DNA of 64,000 nucleotides from Sulfurospirillum sp964441765 (GCA_964441765.1 CAYTVI010000001.1:1-64000); one strand, 5' to 3'. Counted from the stretch's first letter, positions 8,999 to 18,152 are shown. Made by a program: numbers and translations. The notes: generated by a model not told the origin, from the letters alone.

Positions 8999-9570
8999 AA
9001 CACACCCTTTGTACTTGGAATGCCTGCGCGTTCATTTTTGACCAAACTACGACGAAGGGCTACCGCAAAAGCTTTAAACGCTGCTTCTAAAAGATGGTGT
9101 TTGTTTTTACCGCGAAGCGCTACGATGTGTGCTGTAATACCTGCATTGCCCATAAGCGCTCTAAAAAACTCCTCTGCGAGTTCCACATCAAACTCACCCA
9201 CTTTTCCATCCATCTCAATTTCATACACAAGGTAAGGACGATTACTCAAATCAAGGGCACATTCAATGGCGGCTTCATCCATCACCACAACCGCATTACC
9301 ATAACGCTCAACGCTCAGGATTGGATAAATAGCTTCACGTAAAGCTTGTCCTAAAACAATGCCCACATCTTCAACACTGTGGTGAAAATCAATATGCGTA
9401 TCGCCTTTACATGTAAGATTTAAATCAATCCACGAATGCTTTGCAAAAGCTTCTAACATATGGTCAAAAAAACCTATTCCTGTTGCGATAGACGATTGTC
9501 CCGTTCCATGCAGATTTAACTCAACACAAATGCTCGTCTCTTTAGTGACTCTTTCTACTTTTTTTACCAT
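8995..9570 (-). CDS. hisB: Imidazoleglycerol-phosphate dehydratase
   Basis: Catalyses the sixth step of histidine synthesis. Diagnostic manganese-binding motifs are FFDHMLEAFAKH, DFHHSVEDVGI near the middle and HHLLEAAFKA in the C-terminal third. At 191 residues it is the monofunctional form without a phosphatase domain. It is a lone his gene inside an envelope operon. One palindrome (9406-9417) encodes LTCK. Confidence 0.97.
   Translation of the reverse strand: MVKKVERVTKETSICVELNLHGTGQSSIATGIGFFDHMLEAFAKHSWIDLNLTCKGDTHIDFHHSVEDVGIVLGQALREAIYPILSVERYGNAVVVMDEAAIECALDLSNRPYLVYEIEMDGKVGEFDVELAEEFFRALMGNAGITAHIVALRGKNKHHLLEAAFKAFAVALRRSLVKNERAGIPSTKGVL
9406..9417. repeat. TTTACATGTAA palindrome, copy 5
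   Basis: L-T-C-K in hisB. Confidence 0.8.
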
Positions 9571-9573
9571 TTT

Positions 9574-10356
9574 TTATTCCTTCACAATAAACGAGCCTTT
9601 AAATTGCCCTTTTGCTATAAAATCATCGGCTTCGGCATCACTTGCAAAACCTTTTAACCATACTCGGTATATCGGCTGATTTTCTAAAATGCCTTCTTTT
9701 ACGACCGCATTATAACGTCCGTTCAAATTGGTATGGCTTTGTGCAAATTTATGTGCCCCCTCTTTATTCCTAAATGCTCCAATTTGCACAAAATAATCAC
9801 TTACTACTACACTTTCTTTAGGGGCACCCGCAGGAGCAACAACCCCAGCAAACCCAATCACTTCAAGCCCAACAGGGCCTGTTCCATTGGCAATTAAATC
9901 TAACCTTGTGGCGGCTAAATACGATAAGTCAATAATACGCGTTCCAACAAAAGGACCTCTATCATTGATGCGCACAACAATACTTTTATTGTTTTTAAGA
10001 TTGGTTACTTTGAGCATGGTATTCATAGGAAATGTTTTGTGTGCCGCTGTCATGTCGTTCATATTGTAGATTTCACCATTGGAAGTTTTTTTCCCATGAA
10101 AATCTTTACCATACCAACTTGCAACGCCGCTAAAATAATCTCCTACGCTTACGTGTGTGGGTTGGTAAGTCTTGCCATCTATGGTATAAGGACGCATCGT
10201 TGCACGGTGCATATTGGGGGTATCAATGATTTTTCCACTGCCTTCAACGGTCATTTTGCCTGATGAAGAGGGTGCGTAATACTCTTTTTTGCTTGAACAT
10301 CCTGCAAAACCTAAAACAAAAGCGAAGAAGATGTGGCTAATTTTTAGGAATGACAA
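9574..10356 (-). CDS. rlpA: RlpA septal-ring lipoprotein with DPBB and SPOR domains
   Basis: The signal peptide ends in a lipobox with Cys 20 (GFAGCSS). The double-psi beta-barrel domain (about residues 70-165) contains ASWYGKDFHGKKT and RINDRGPF, the conserved acidic/His surface of RlpA lytic transglycosylases. A C-terminal SPOR domain (YFVQIGAFRNKEGA onward) binds denuded septal glycan. It overlaps the LysM transglycosylase by 20 bases and precedes hisB by three. Confidence 0.93.
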   Translation of the reverse strand: MSFLKISHIFFAFVLGFAGCSSKKEYYAPSSSGKMTVEGSGKIIDTPNMHRATMRPYTIDGKTYQPTHVSVGDYFSGVASWYGKDFHGKKTSNGEIYNMNDMTAAHKTFPMNTMLKVTNLKNNKSIVVRINDRGPFVGTRIIDLSYLAATRLDLIANGTGPVGLEVIGFAGVVAPAGAPKESVVVSDYFVQIGAFRNKEGAHKFAQSHTNLNGRYNAVVKEGILENQPIYRVWLKGFASDAEADDFIAKGQFKGSFIVKE

Positions 10357-11581
10357 TACGCTCTCCCGCTTTGACTAAGCGATCTTTCTTTTTATTGACC
10401 TTCATTAATTGTTCAACAGAAACCGCATACTTACGAGAAAGCATCTCCATCGTATCGCCTGTTTTAATGACATAAACGGTTGAAGACACCGCTTTAGCAT
10501 CCGAAGCATCTACCAATGGTTTAGCACCAAAAGGAACAATGAGTTCTGTTTTTGGCTTAAGTGCTGCACTTTGAAGCGCATTGAGTTTCATGAGCTCTTG
10601 AAAGCTCATACCATGTTTTTTCGCAATGCTCTGAATAGAATCACCTTTTTGTGCAGTATAAATAGCGTACTTTTGGGGCTCTTTGGTATGGTCAAAATTT
10701 TGAGAAAATGCAATTTGTCTATCTTGTGGAATGTAGATGTAGCCTTTGTCTCCCAAAGGTGAAGTAAACCCGTGTTTGAGATGTGGATTATACGATTTAA
10801 GCTCTTCATAGGTGACTTGAAGGCTTTGGGCAACATCGCGTAAATGCGTTCCACTTTTAACATCAACTTTTAAAAACGTATCGTTATTGGCACGATTTAA
10901 GAGATGTTCGGAACCATTTTCCAGCATAAAATCCGTACTGTTAGAAATAAAGCTCATCATTAAAATTTTGCGAATATAAAAGCGACTCTCTTTAGGAAGG
11001 TACTTTTTATTTTCGTCTAAAAGGACATTAATATCATCCGTCCCTGCTTTTGCAATCGCTTTGGCTAAAGCGCCTTCACCGCAATTGTATGCCAATGCTG
11101 CTAGATACCATTTCCCAAACATGCCATGTAAGTTTTTAAGGTACTTAATCGCAGCTTCTGTTGATTTGATAGGATCCCGTCGTTCATCGACGTAGGCATT
11201 GTTGACCAGACTATACATCTTCGCCGTTCCAGGGATAAATTGCCAAATGCCTGCCGCTTTGGCAGGAGAAGAAGAGTAAGGGTTAAAGCTAGATTCGGTC
11301 ATAGCAAGGTATAAAAACTCCGCAGGAACATCAGCATCTTGCATCATCTGTTGTAACACAGGCACAAAACGGTCACCATTTTCAAGCACTTTTAAAAAGT
11401 GTTTTGTCTTGTAGGTCTCGACATCTTCTTTCATGGAGATAAAAATAGAATCTTTTAAAAAGCTTACAGGTAAATCAAATTCTTTTAAAACGGAGAGTTG
11501 TTTTTGGTAGTTTGTATCAGTGTTTAAAAAGGCGTGCAGGCTCTGGAAGAGTAAAAAAAGAGTGAGCAGAATCTTCAACAT
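10337..11581 (-). CDS. Membrane-bound lytic murein transglycosylase (MltD-like) with LysM repeats
   Basis: The N-terminal signal peptide is followed by an SLT/GH23 domain, with the catalytic Glu in YLAMTESSFNPYSSSP and downstream AAGIWQFIPGTAK and LAALAYNCGEGAL motifs. Three LysM-like modules follow: LRDVAQSLQVTYEELKSYNP, an IYTAQKGDSIQS module, and VYVIKTGDTMEMLS at the C-terminus. It cleaves glycan strands in the periplasm. MltD is the best match by architecture; no lipobox is evident, so it may be soluble or anchored by its signal. Confidence 0.9.
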   Translation of the reverse strand: MLKILLTLFLLFQSLHAFLNTDTNYQKQLSVLKEFDLPVSFLKDSIFISMKEDVETYKTKHFLKVLENGDRFVPVLQQMMQDADVPAEFLYLAMTESSFNPYSSSPAKAAGIWQFIPGTAKMYSLVNNAYVDERRDPIKSTEAAIKYLKNLHGMFGKWYLAALAYNCGEGALAKAIAKAGTDDINVLLDENKKYLPKESRFYIRKILMMSFISNSTDFMLENGSEHLLNRANNDTFLKVDVKSGTHLRDVAQSLQVTYEELKSYNPHLKHGFTSPLGDKGYIYIPQDRQIAFSQNFDHTKEPQKYAIYTAQKGDSIQSIAKKHGMSFQELMKLNALQSAALKPKTELIVPFGAKPLVDASDAKAVSSTVYVIKTGDTMEMLSRKYAVSVEQLMKVNKKKDRLVKAGERIVIPKN

Positions 11582-11625
11582 GCATCTCCTTCAAGTATAG
11601 TATATCGTCAGATTCTACCTTAACT

Positions 11626-12408
11626 TCACTTTTTAAAAGCTTTAAAGAGACAAATCGCATTATTTGTTGTCAATTCGTGTAATTGTGTGACACTTACATG
11701 TAAAAGTTCAGACATCTTTTCAGCAACAAACGTGGTATAAGCAGGCTCATTTCGCTCACCCCTAAATGGCATAGGAGTGAGGTAAGGTCCATCGGTTTCA
11801 AGCAACAATTTTTCTTTAGGAATCAAGGGTAAAACCTCCACCAATGCTTTTGCATTTTTAAATGTTATTACGCCACCTATTCCAAAATAAAAACCATGAT
11901 TTGCTAAATCTAAAAGATGTTTTGAAGCATTGTAACAGTGTAAAACACCTCCTACCTCGGAAGCATTTTCTTCAAGTAAGACTTTTTTACTATCGTCATT
12001 TGCTTCTCTAATATGAACAATTAAAGGCTTTTTTAGCTCTTTTGCAAGGCGAATATGGTGTGCAAAAATCTCTTTTTGCTTTTGTACCTCTTGCTGTTTT
12101 TCATCTTCATCTTCAGGCAAACGATAATAATCTAAACCACACTCTCCCACTGCGATACACTTAGGGTCTTTTAAAAATTCTCGTAATATTTTTTCGTCAT
12201 ATTGCTCGTGATGGTAGGGATGAACTCCTGCGGCAAAATAGATATTTTCATGCCGATGGGCTATCTCTCGTGCGCGTGGTAAATCCTCAATATCTGCCCC
12301 AGGAATCAACATTCCTTTCACACCTACACTGTATGCATGCTCAATCACATGCTCCAAATCTTCTTTATACCGAGCATCATCCAAATGGCAGTGTGTATCT
12401 ATCATCAT
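11626..12408 (-). CDS. tatD: TatD-family metal-dependent DNase
   Basis: A 260-residue TIM-barrel hydrolase with the metal ligands DTHCHLD at the N-terminus, VGECGLDYY in the middle and ETDGPYL near the C-terminus. TatD enzymes act as 3'-5' DNases or aminoacyl-DNA/tRNA hydrolases. Its start codon shares a base with the stop of the regulator gene upstream. A palindrome (core 11694-11703) encodes LHVS. Confidence 0.93.
   Translation of the reverse strand: MMIDTHCHLDDARYKEDLEHVIEHAYSVGVKGMLIPGADIEDLPRAREIAHRHENIYFAAGVHPYHHEQYDEKILREFLKDPKCIAVGECGLDYYRLPEDEDEKQQEVQKQKEIFAHHIRLAKELKKPLIVHIREANDDSKKVLLEENASEVGGVLHCYNASKHLLDLANHGFYFGIGGVITFKNAKALVEVLPLIPKEKLLLETDGPYLTPMPFRGERNEPAYTTFVAEKMSELLHVSVTQLHELTTNNAICLFKAFKK
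11694..11703. repeat. TTACATGTAA palindrome, copy 6
   Basis: L-H-V-S in tatD. Confidence 0.8.
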
Positions 12409-13661
12409 TACGCGATTTCTACCCTATTTTTACCATTTTGTTTTGCTTTTCGTAGTGCAAAATCAGCTTGTTTAAGCATTTCATTGGTATCGCCCCCATC
12501 ACTAAAAGCGACACCAATACTAAGGCTAAACCCGACATTTTTACCTTCTTTGGTACGAAGACTTAACGAGCTGATTTTGGATTTGAGTTTTAAAAACCAC
12601 TCTAAGGCTTTTTTATGGTCTTTATTTTTAATAACCACGCAAAACTCTTCATCCCTAAAACGAGCAACGATATCACCATTATCAAAGCTTTTTTCGATAT
12701 TTTGGACGAGTTCAACCATGACCATGTCACCGACACTGTGCCCTAAATTATCATTGATAGCTTTAAAATCATCAATATCAATAAGACCTAAGGCAAAAGG
12801 CTCTTCTTTTTCTTGCAAAGTTTTTTTATACGCATCCATTGCTTCAAAAAAATAACGTCTGTTGTAAGCACCTGTCAAGAAATCATGTTGAGCCATATAG
12901 GTAATTTTAGAAATGTGTTCAAGCGCATCCAAAGAGTTATGAATGCGACATGCTATCTCTTCTTTTGTAAAAGGCTTATTGATAAAATCATTTGCCCCTA
13001 TTTTAAGAAACTTTGCGGAAATTAGCTCTGTATTAGTGGCTGTCATTGCAATGATAGAGAGTTCATTTTTACTGTAGCGTTTTCGTACTTCTTTGGTAAG
13101 CTCTACTCCATTGATGACAGGCATATTAAAATCTGTTAAAATTAATTTAATGTCAGGATTATTGTCCAAAAAGGCTAAAGCTTCTTCACCATGAGCAGCG
13201 ACTAAAACAGTAAACATTTGTTGCTGTAACAGCGCTTTGATATGTGCTCGTGTTGCAATAGAATCATCTACCACTAAAACTTTAATACCTCTGTTTTTAT
13301 GCAATCGCTCAATCAGTGCAAAGATATAATTGACATCGTCAATATTGCCCTTAAATACATAATCAATCACCTCTTTTTTTAAAATAGCTTCGCGAACCTC
13401 TTTATCCATTGAACCTGTCAAAACAATAGAGGGTATTTTATGGGATAAAATCATATCGACCACTTCTCCATCAGGAGCGTCAGGAAGATTCAAATCTAAA
13501 AGTGCTACAAAATAATCATCTTCTTCTTCGACCAATGCACGTGCTTCTTCGTATGTATATGCCGAAACGACATCAAAATCTAAACTGGATTGCATTTTTT
13601 TGACAATAAGTTTTGAGAGTGCTTTATTGTCTTCAACAATTAAAATTTTCTCTTTTGCCAT
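12408..13661 (-). CDS. Double-receiver response regulator with degenerate GGDEF domain (CbrR-like)
   Basis: Two receiver domains are followed by a GGDEF domain (about 255-417). Receiver 1 carries E10-D11 and the acceptor Asp 56 in LLDLNLP; receiver 2 carries VVDDS and the acceptor in ILTDFNMP. In the third domain the substrate-binding DIDDFKAINDNLGHSVGD is kept, but the signature at 336-340 reads R-D-E-E-F instead of G-G-D/E-E-F, and no RxxD inhibitory site precedes it at the usual spacing. It therefore may not make c-di-GMP. Domain order matches Campylobacter CbrR, which occupies the same position after tatD. It has its own upstream gap. Confidence 0.9.
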   Translation of the reverse strand: MAKEKILIVEDNKALSKLIVKKMQSSLDFDVVSAYTYEEARALVEEEDDYFVALLDLNLPDAPDGEVVDMILSHKIPSIVLTGSMDKEVREAILKKEVIDYVFKGNIDDVNYIFALIERLHKNRGIKVLVVDDSIATRAHIKALLQQQMFTVLVAAHGEEALAFLDNNPDIKLILTDFNMPVINGVELTKEVRKRYSKNELSIIAMTATNTELISAKFLKIGANDFINKPFTKEEIACRIHNSLDALEHISKITYMAQHDFLTGAYNRRYFFEAMDAYKKTLQEKEEPFALGLIDIDDFKAINDNLGHSVGDMVMVELVQNIEKSFDNGDIVARFRDEEFCVVIKNKDHKKALEWFLKLKSKISSLSLRTKEGKNVGFSLSIGVAFSDGGDTNEMLKQADFALRKAKQNGKNRVEIA

Positions 13662-13729
13662 GTGATTTTTTCCTAATAAGGGTTACATCGTTAAGTATGG
13701 ATTGTAGCATAAGAAAGATTAGAGGATTT

Positions 13730-13768
13730 ATAAAAAGAGGTGTGGCCGTGAAGATATCACGACCACCT
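13730..13768 (-). terminator. Rho-independent terminator of the lactate permease gene
   Basis: On the minus strand, just after the permease stop, GGTGGTCGTGA pairs with TCACGGCCACACC (two-base bulge), followed by TCTTTTT. A GC-containing stem and a U-run make this a convincing terminator. Confidence 0.75.
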
Positions 13769-13775
13769 TAAAAAT

Positions 13776-15479
13776 TTATTTTGCGATAAAAAGAGGATCT
13801 GTTACACCTAAAACGTACATACCGATAAGTCCTATAATACCAGCAAATAAGCAGTAATAAAGCGTTGGTAGTGCTGTTTTACGTAGCGTTTCACCCTCTT
13901 GTCCAAGGAGTCCCACTGTTGCAGAAGCCGCAACAACATTGTGGATAGCTACCATGTTACCCGCAGCGGCACCAACAGATTGAAGAGCAACCATCAACGC
14001 CGTAGAAACACCAATACCCTCAGCCACACCAAATTGGTATTGAGCAAGCATCATATTCGAAACCGTGTTACTTCCCGCAATAAACGCACCAATCGCACCT
14101 ACAAATGGAGCAAAAAGTGGATAGATAGAACCAACAGTTGTTGAAACGTATTGTGCCATAACGATAGGCATAGAAGCAAAACCAGCACCATTCACACCTG
14201 AATTAATCAAGATACGAACCAATGGAACCGTAAAGATAAGGACGAAACCTGCACCCAAAAGTACTTTTGTAGATTCACTAAGCGCTGCACCCATCTCTTT
14301 AGCTTTCATACCATGCAAGAAATAAGTGATGATACAAACAAACGCAATAATACCACCTGGTAAATAAAGTGGCTCAATTGAGGCACTGATGCCTTTTTCG
14401 CCCATTAAGTTGACAAATGCAATTTTGATAGAAAGCAAGAATTTTTTAACATCTGGACTTACACGGGTTAATACAAGAATACCTGCTACCATAACATATG
14501 GAAGCCATGCTGTAAAAAGTGACATTTTCTTTGTTTTTTCTGTCAATGTGTCAAGTTTGATCTCAATTTGTCCCATCCAACCTACTGGCCATTCATTTGC
14601 AGGTGCAAAATCCCATGTTTTTTTAGGAACTAAAAAACCACTTTTTGCAGCCAAAGTAACAATAGGAAGACCAACAAGAGCACCGATGATTGAAGGAAAT
14701 TCTGGTCCTAAGAAAACACCAACTAATGCATAAGGAACAACAAAAGCAAAACCACCAAAAATTGCAAATGGAATAGCAGCCAATCCTTCTGACCATGATT
14801 GATTTTTACCAAAGAAACGTGTTAACATAACCACCATAAATGCGGGAATTAGAACACCAACAGTTGCATGAACAATCGCGGCATTACTTGCAATAAGGTG
14901 CAAATAAGTATCCCAGTTGCTACCTAAACCTGTTAAACGTGTAGAAATTCCAGCTTTGTCCAAACCACTGTTAACACCAATTAAGATAGGCGTTCCAACT
15001 GCACCAAAGGTTACAGGTGTACTTTGAACCATCATACCAAGCATGACCGCTGCGGCTGCTGGGAAACCAAGGGCTACCATCAAAGGAGCGGCGATCGCTG
15101 CTGGTGTACCAAACCCAGACGCACCTTCGATAAAAGCACCAAACAACCAACATACAATAATAAGCTGAATACGTCTATCAGGACTTACATTGTTAAATCC
15201 ATTACGAATAACAGCTACAGCACCTGAGTGTTTAAGCGTATTAAGAAGCAAAATTGCCCCAAAAATAATCCACAATACTGAAATAGTGATAACCACACCT
15301 TGAAGTGTCGAAGCGAGAACTCTATTGAAAGAAACCTCCCACACAAACAAAGCGATTAACGCTGTCATAACATAGACTATTGGCATCGCTGTTTTTGCTT
15401 TCATACGTAACCCAACGAGAAGGATACCTGAGGCAATAATTGGCAGTGCTGCAAACAGTGCTTGCATTCCTAAACCCAT
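13776..15479 (-). CDS. lctP: L-lactate permease (LctP family)
   Basis: A 567-residue integral membrane protein with about 12-14 hydrophobic helices. LctP-family pieces include FGAFIEGASGFGTPAAIAAP and GSNTVSNMMLAQYQ. It imports lactate (and likely glycolate) with protons, which suits an organism using lactate as electron donor. It is a single-gene unit: a good AAAAGGAG lies seven bases before the ATG, a terminator follows, and no lactate-oxidation genes are adjacent. Confidence 0.94.
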   Translation of the reverse strand: MGLGMQALFAALPIIASGILLVGLRMKAKTAMPIVYVMTALIALFVWEVSFNRVLASTLQGVVITISVLWIIFGAILLLNTLKHSGAVAVIRNGFNNVSPDRRIQLIIVCWLFGAFIEGASGFGTPAAIAAPLMVALGFPAAAAVMLGMMVQSTPVTFGAVGTPILIGVNSGLDKAGISTRLTGLGSNWDTYLHLIASNAAIVHATVGVLIPAFMVVMLTRFFGKNQSWSEGLAAIPFAIFGGFAFVVPYALVGVFLGPEFPSIIGALVGLPIVTLAAKSGFLVPKKTWDFAPANEWPVGWMGQIEIKLDTLTEKTKKMSLFTAWLPYVMVAGILVLTRVSPDVKKFLLSIKIAFVNLMGEKGISASIEPLYLPGGIIAFVCIITYFLHGMKAKEMGAALSESTKVLLGAGFVLIFTVPLVRILINSGVNGAGFASMPIVMAQYVSTTVGSIYPLFAPFVGAIGAFIAGSNTVSNMMLAQYQFGVAEGIGVSTALMVALQSVGAAAGNMVAIHNVVAASATVGLLGQEGETLRKTALPTLYYCLFAGIIGLIGMYVLGVTDPLFIAK

Positions 15480-15572
15480 ACAAAACTCCTTTTAAAGATT
15501 TGAGTTCATTCTAATAGGGGCGTATGACATTTGTATGATGGAAAGTGAATAAAATCTAAAGTTCGAGGGAAA

Positions 15573-15593
15573 ATGTGTATATTAGTTACACAT
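15573..15593. promoter_or_regulatory. Inverted repeat upstream of lctP
   Basis: Perfect 7-bp arms ATGTGTA and TACACAT separated by seven bases, about 95 bases before the lctP start. The geometry would suit a dimeric regulator, for example one responding to lactate. This is inference; no regulator gene is adjacent. Confidence 0.35.
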
Positions 15594-15643
15594 CAAGAGA
15601 TAGATAAAAAAGTGCTCTCTTTTTTGTGCTACAAATTGTTACA

Positions 15644-17170
15644 CTAAAGCAAGGATTTTGCGAAAGAAAAGGCTTCTTCACTCACATTTTCGCCACTCAC
15701 CATGCGTGCAAGTTCGACGATGCGCTCCTCTTTTTGAAGCAACGTAACATGGCTTACATGTAAAGCATCTTTCGTCACTAAGAAGTGCTGATTGGCAAGA
15801 GACGAGAGTTGAGGTTGATGCGAAATAGCAAAGATTTGGTATTTTGACGATAATGTTTTGAGCACATTGGCAACACTCATCGACTCTTTTCCACTCAAAT
15901 TGGCATCAATTTCATCCAATATCAAAACACCACCACGTGCGAGCAAGAAAGCGTTGTAGGTTGCTAAAAAAGCTAAACGAAGACGGTTGTATTCACCAGA
16001 GCTTATCTTTTTGATATCGACTTTTCCTAAATTTACATGTAAAACATCATACCCTTGCTCATTCAAACTACCTTGGTCTAACGTTAATTGAACAAAAGGC
16101 ATATAAAGCTCTTTCAAATACCCATTAAGCACGCGTTCTAATTCGGGTAGATGTTTATGCCTTATGCGACTTAAGTTATCACTTTGCTCATCGATGTGGG
16201 CTTTTTTTTGTGCTACTTCTTTGGCAAGCGTATGTTTTTCGAAGCCAATATTTTCATAGCGTGCAAGTTCTTCTTTTCTGCGCGCCAAATGCGCTAATAC
16301 TTCTTCTATGGAGCCATATCGTTTTTTTAACTGAGCGATTTTCTCAATCCGATCCAACATCGCTTCGACATCAATCTCTTCTAACTCATCCAACCTATCC
16401 CGCTGTTTTTCAAAAATGACCCTAAGCTCATTCATCGCTTCATCAAAAAAATCAGGCACGATTTCCATCAAGCTTAATGTCTCATGGACTTTAGATTCTA
16501 AGGTAAAAATGGTCGATGCCTCATGCAAAGCATGCTCAAGCTTCTCTTTTTTAGAAAGTGATTTTTTGAAGTTTAAAAGCTCATCATCTTCGCCGACTTT
16601 GGGTGAGACTTCTTCTATTTTTGCAATTTCAAAACGGGCAAACTCTTTAAGCTCTTCTACCTTTTTCTCTTCAGCCTCAATTTTCTCAAGTGCGTCGTGT
16701 GCTGTTTTGTAAGCAACATACGCACTCTCAAAAGCTTCGACATTGTTTACATGTAAAGGATCATGATGTGCGCAAACGCCATCTAAAAGTTTCAAAAGAC
16801 GGCTGTTTTCAAACTCACTGGCATCTTTTAACGAGAGGTAATTTAAAAATGTACGAGAAATATCAACAAGCCCTTTTTTAGAAGCACTTTGATCGTTGAT
16901 AAAATAACGCACACTTTTAGATTTGAGTGCTTTAAAAATGGTCATTTCCTCGGTCTCAAAACCAAATTCATCAAGCTTTAAAGGCGCATTAAGTGTGCAT
17001 TCAACCACGTCGGCTAAGACCTCAGCATGACCAAAAACACTGAGAAGCCCTTGCATAAAAACCGATTTTCCAGCGCCACTAGGGCCAGTAAAAACAATTA
17101 AGCCTTTTGAAAACTCCAAATCACACGATTTGAAACTCAGATGATTTTTAAGTAAAAGTCTCTCAATCAC
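15644..17170 (-). CDS. recN: DNA repair ATPase RecN
   Basis: An SMC-like ATPase in double-strand-break repair. Walker A is GPSGAGKS (near residue 30); a charged coiled-coil region spans about 150-350; Walker B is VLILDEIDANLSG, with the signature SSGEYNRL before it. I chose the GTG at 17170, overlapping the nadK stop as GTGA and behind GGGGA, because it gives the canonical start MIERLLLKNHLSF; TTG 17182 is an alternative. At 508 residues it is shorter than the ~550 common in other bacteria, mostly in the coiled coil. Three palindromes fall in it, all encoding LHV. Confidence 0.93.
   Translation of the reverse strand: MIERLLLKNHLSFKSCDLEFSKGLIVFTGPSGAGKSVFMQGLLSVFGHAEVLADVVECTLNAPLKLDEFGFETEEMTIFKALKSKSVRYFINDQSASKKGLVDISRTFLNYLSLKDASEFENSRLLKLLDGVCAHHDPLHVNNVEAFESAYVAYKTAHDALEKIEAEEKKVEELKEFARFEIAKIEEVSPKVGEDDELLNFKKSLSKKEKLEHALHEASTIFTLESKVHETLSLMEIVPDFFDEAMNELRVIFEKQRDRLDELEEIDVEAMLDRIEKIAQLKKRYGSIEEVLAHLARRKEELARYENIGFEKHTLAKEVAQKKAHIDEQSDNLSRIRHKHLPELERVLNGYLKELYMPFVQLTLDQGSLNEQGYDVLHVNLGKVDIKKISSGEYNRLRLAFLATYNAFLLARGGVLILDEIDANLSGKESMSVANVLKTLSSKYQIFAISHQPQLSSLANQHFLVTKDALHVSHVTLLQKEERIVELARMVSGENVSEEAFSFAKSLL
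15754..15763. repeat. TTACATGTAA palindrome, copy 7
   Basis: L-H-V-S near the recN C-terminus. Confidence 0.8.
16032..16043. repeat. TTTACATGTAAA palindrome, copy 8
   Basis: L-H-V-N in recN. Confidence 0.85.
16746..16757. repeat. TTTACATGTAAA palindrome, copy 9
   Basis: L-H-V-N in recN, third copy in that gene. Confidence 0.85.
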
Positions 17171-18042
17171 ACATTTCCCCAATGTAATTTCTTTTTTAGT
17201 ACATCAAAATAATTACGATCCAAACTATGAATTAAGCGAGCTCCTCGCTCTGCAATCTTTACACTGACAAAATCCACATCACTCATTTTATAGGTCTCTT
17301 GTCCATCCACAACGATGACGGTATCGTCACTACTTTTAAATGAAACCACAAAATCTACGGGCAAAACTAGCGGGCGCTGGGTTAAAGAGTGAGGAGAAAT
17401 TGGTGTCAAAATAAGCGCTTCGGTTAAAGGATAGACTACAGGACCGCCAGCAGAGAGATTGTACGCGGTGGAGCCTGTGGGGGTGGAAACGATTAAGCCA
17501 TCGCCATAATAAGAGTTAAACAAATCACCATCCACATACGCTTTAATTGTCGTCATATGCGAAATTTTAGAACGCGAAAAAACAATATCGTTAAACGCAA
17601 CGAGTTTTTCAACTTTTTGATTTACATGTAAAGAAACATCAAGCATCATACGCGTATCAATACGATACTTTCCTTGAAAAAAATCATCCATAAATGTGCT
17701 GATTTCATCGGTTTGAATATCGGTTAAAAACCCTAGTTGTCCTGCGTGAATACCTAAAACGGGTTTGTTATACGCAAAACTGCGACGGCATAAAGAGATA
17801 AGCGTGCCATCTCCGCCAAGCGATATTAAAAAGTCAGATTGTTCACACATCTGTTCAAAGGCAACACCCTCACATCCGAGCCATGAAGCGCTTTTTTCAT
17901 CAACGAGTAGTGTAATATTGCGTTTTTGAAAAACCGCACGTATCTGCTCATAATGAACAACCAAAGAGCTATCTTCAGGCTTACTAACAAGCCCAACTGT
18001 ACGAATGTGTGTGAGTGTTTTTGTATGATGCGTTATTTTCAT
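17167..18042 (-). CDS. nadK: NAD kinase
   Basis: Phosphorylates NAD to NADP. The signature GGDGTLI (about residues 93-99) is intact, as are the YNLSAGGPVVYP and LTPISPHSL motifs of the C-terminal beta-rich domain. Length 291 is normal. It forms a two-gene unit with recN, a pairing found widely in bacteria. Confidence 0.97.
   Translation of the reverse strand: MKITHHTKTLTHIRTVGLVSKPEDSSLVVHYEQIRAVFQKRNITLLVDEKSASWLGCEGVAFEQMCEQSDFLISLGGDGTLISLCRRSFAYNKPVLGIHAGQLGFLTDIQTDEISTFMDDFFQGKYRIDTRMMLDVSLHVNQKVEKLVAFNDIVFSRSKISHMTTIKAYVDGDLFNSYYGDGLIVSTPTGSTAYNLSAGGPVVYPLTEALILTPISPHSLTQRPLVLPVDFVVSFKSSDDTVIVVDGQETYKMSDVDFVSVKIAERGARLIHSLDRNYFDVLKKKLHWGNV
17621..17632. repeat. TTTACATGTAAA palindrome, copy 10
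   Basis: L-H-V-N in nadK. Confidence 0.85.
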
Positions 18043-18113
18043 GATGGCTTATTCTAGCGTTTATTTTATTAATCCCAAATTTAACTCTATCTACACATTT
18101 ATTTAAGGCGATG

Positions 18114-18122
18114 TGCTATAAT
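18114..18122 (+). promoter_or_regulatory. Extended -10 promoter of the lipoprotein gene
   Basis: TGC followed by TATAAT (18117-18122), 31 bases before the ATG at 18153, with an AAGGA ribosome site in between. No clear -35 box is needed in this phylum. Confidence 0.6.
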
Positions 18123-18152
18123 TCGCGAAAAATACAGTCTAAAAGGAAATAA

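Noticed and set aside
9020..9342. Plus-strand frames opposite hisB
   Set aside because: Antisense shadows of a conserved enzyme gene; no start signal.
13899..14144. 81-residue plus-strand frame antisense to lctP, and similar antisense frames at 14389 and 15024
   Set aside because: They lie opposite a clear permease gene, have no ribosome site, and their composition (Arg, Thr, Asn) is that of a reversed membrane-protein gene.
15600..15640. AAAAAAG/CTTTTTT hairpin after recN as a terminator
   Set aside because: The stem is only A-T plus one G-C pair and the nearby GTGCT copies are direct repeats; too weak to call.
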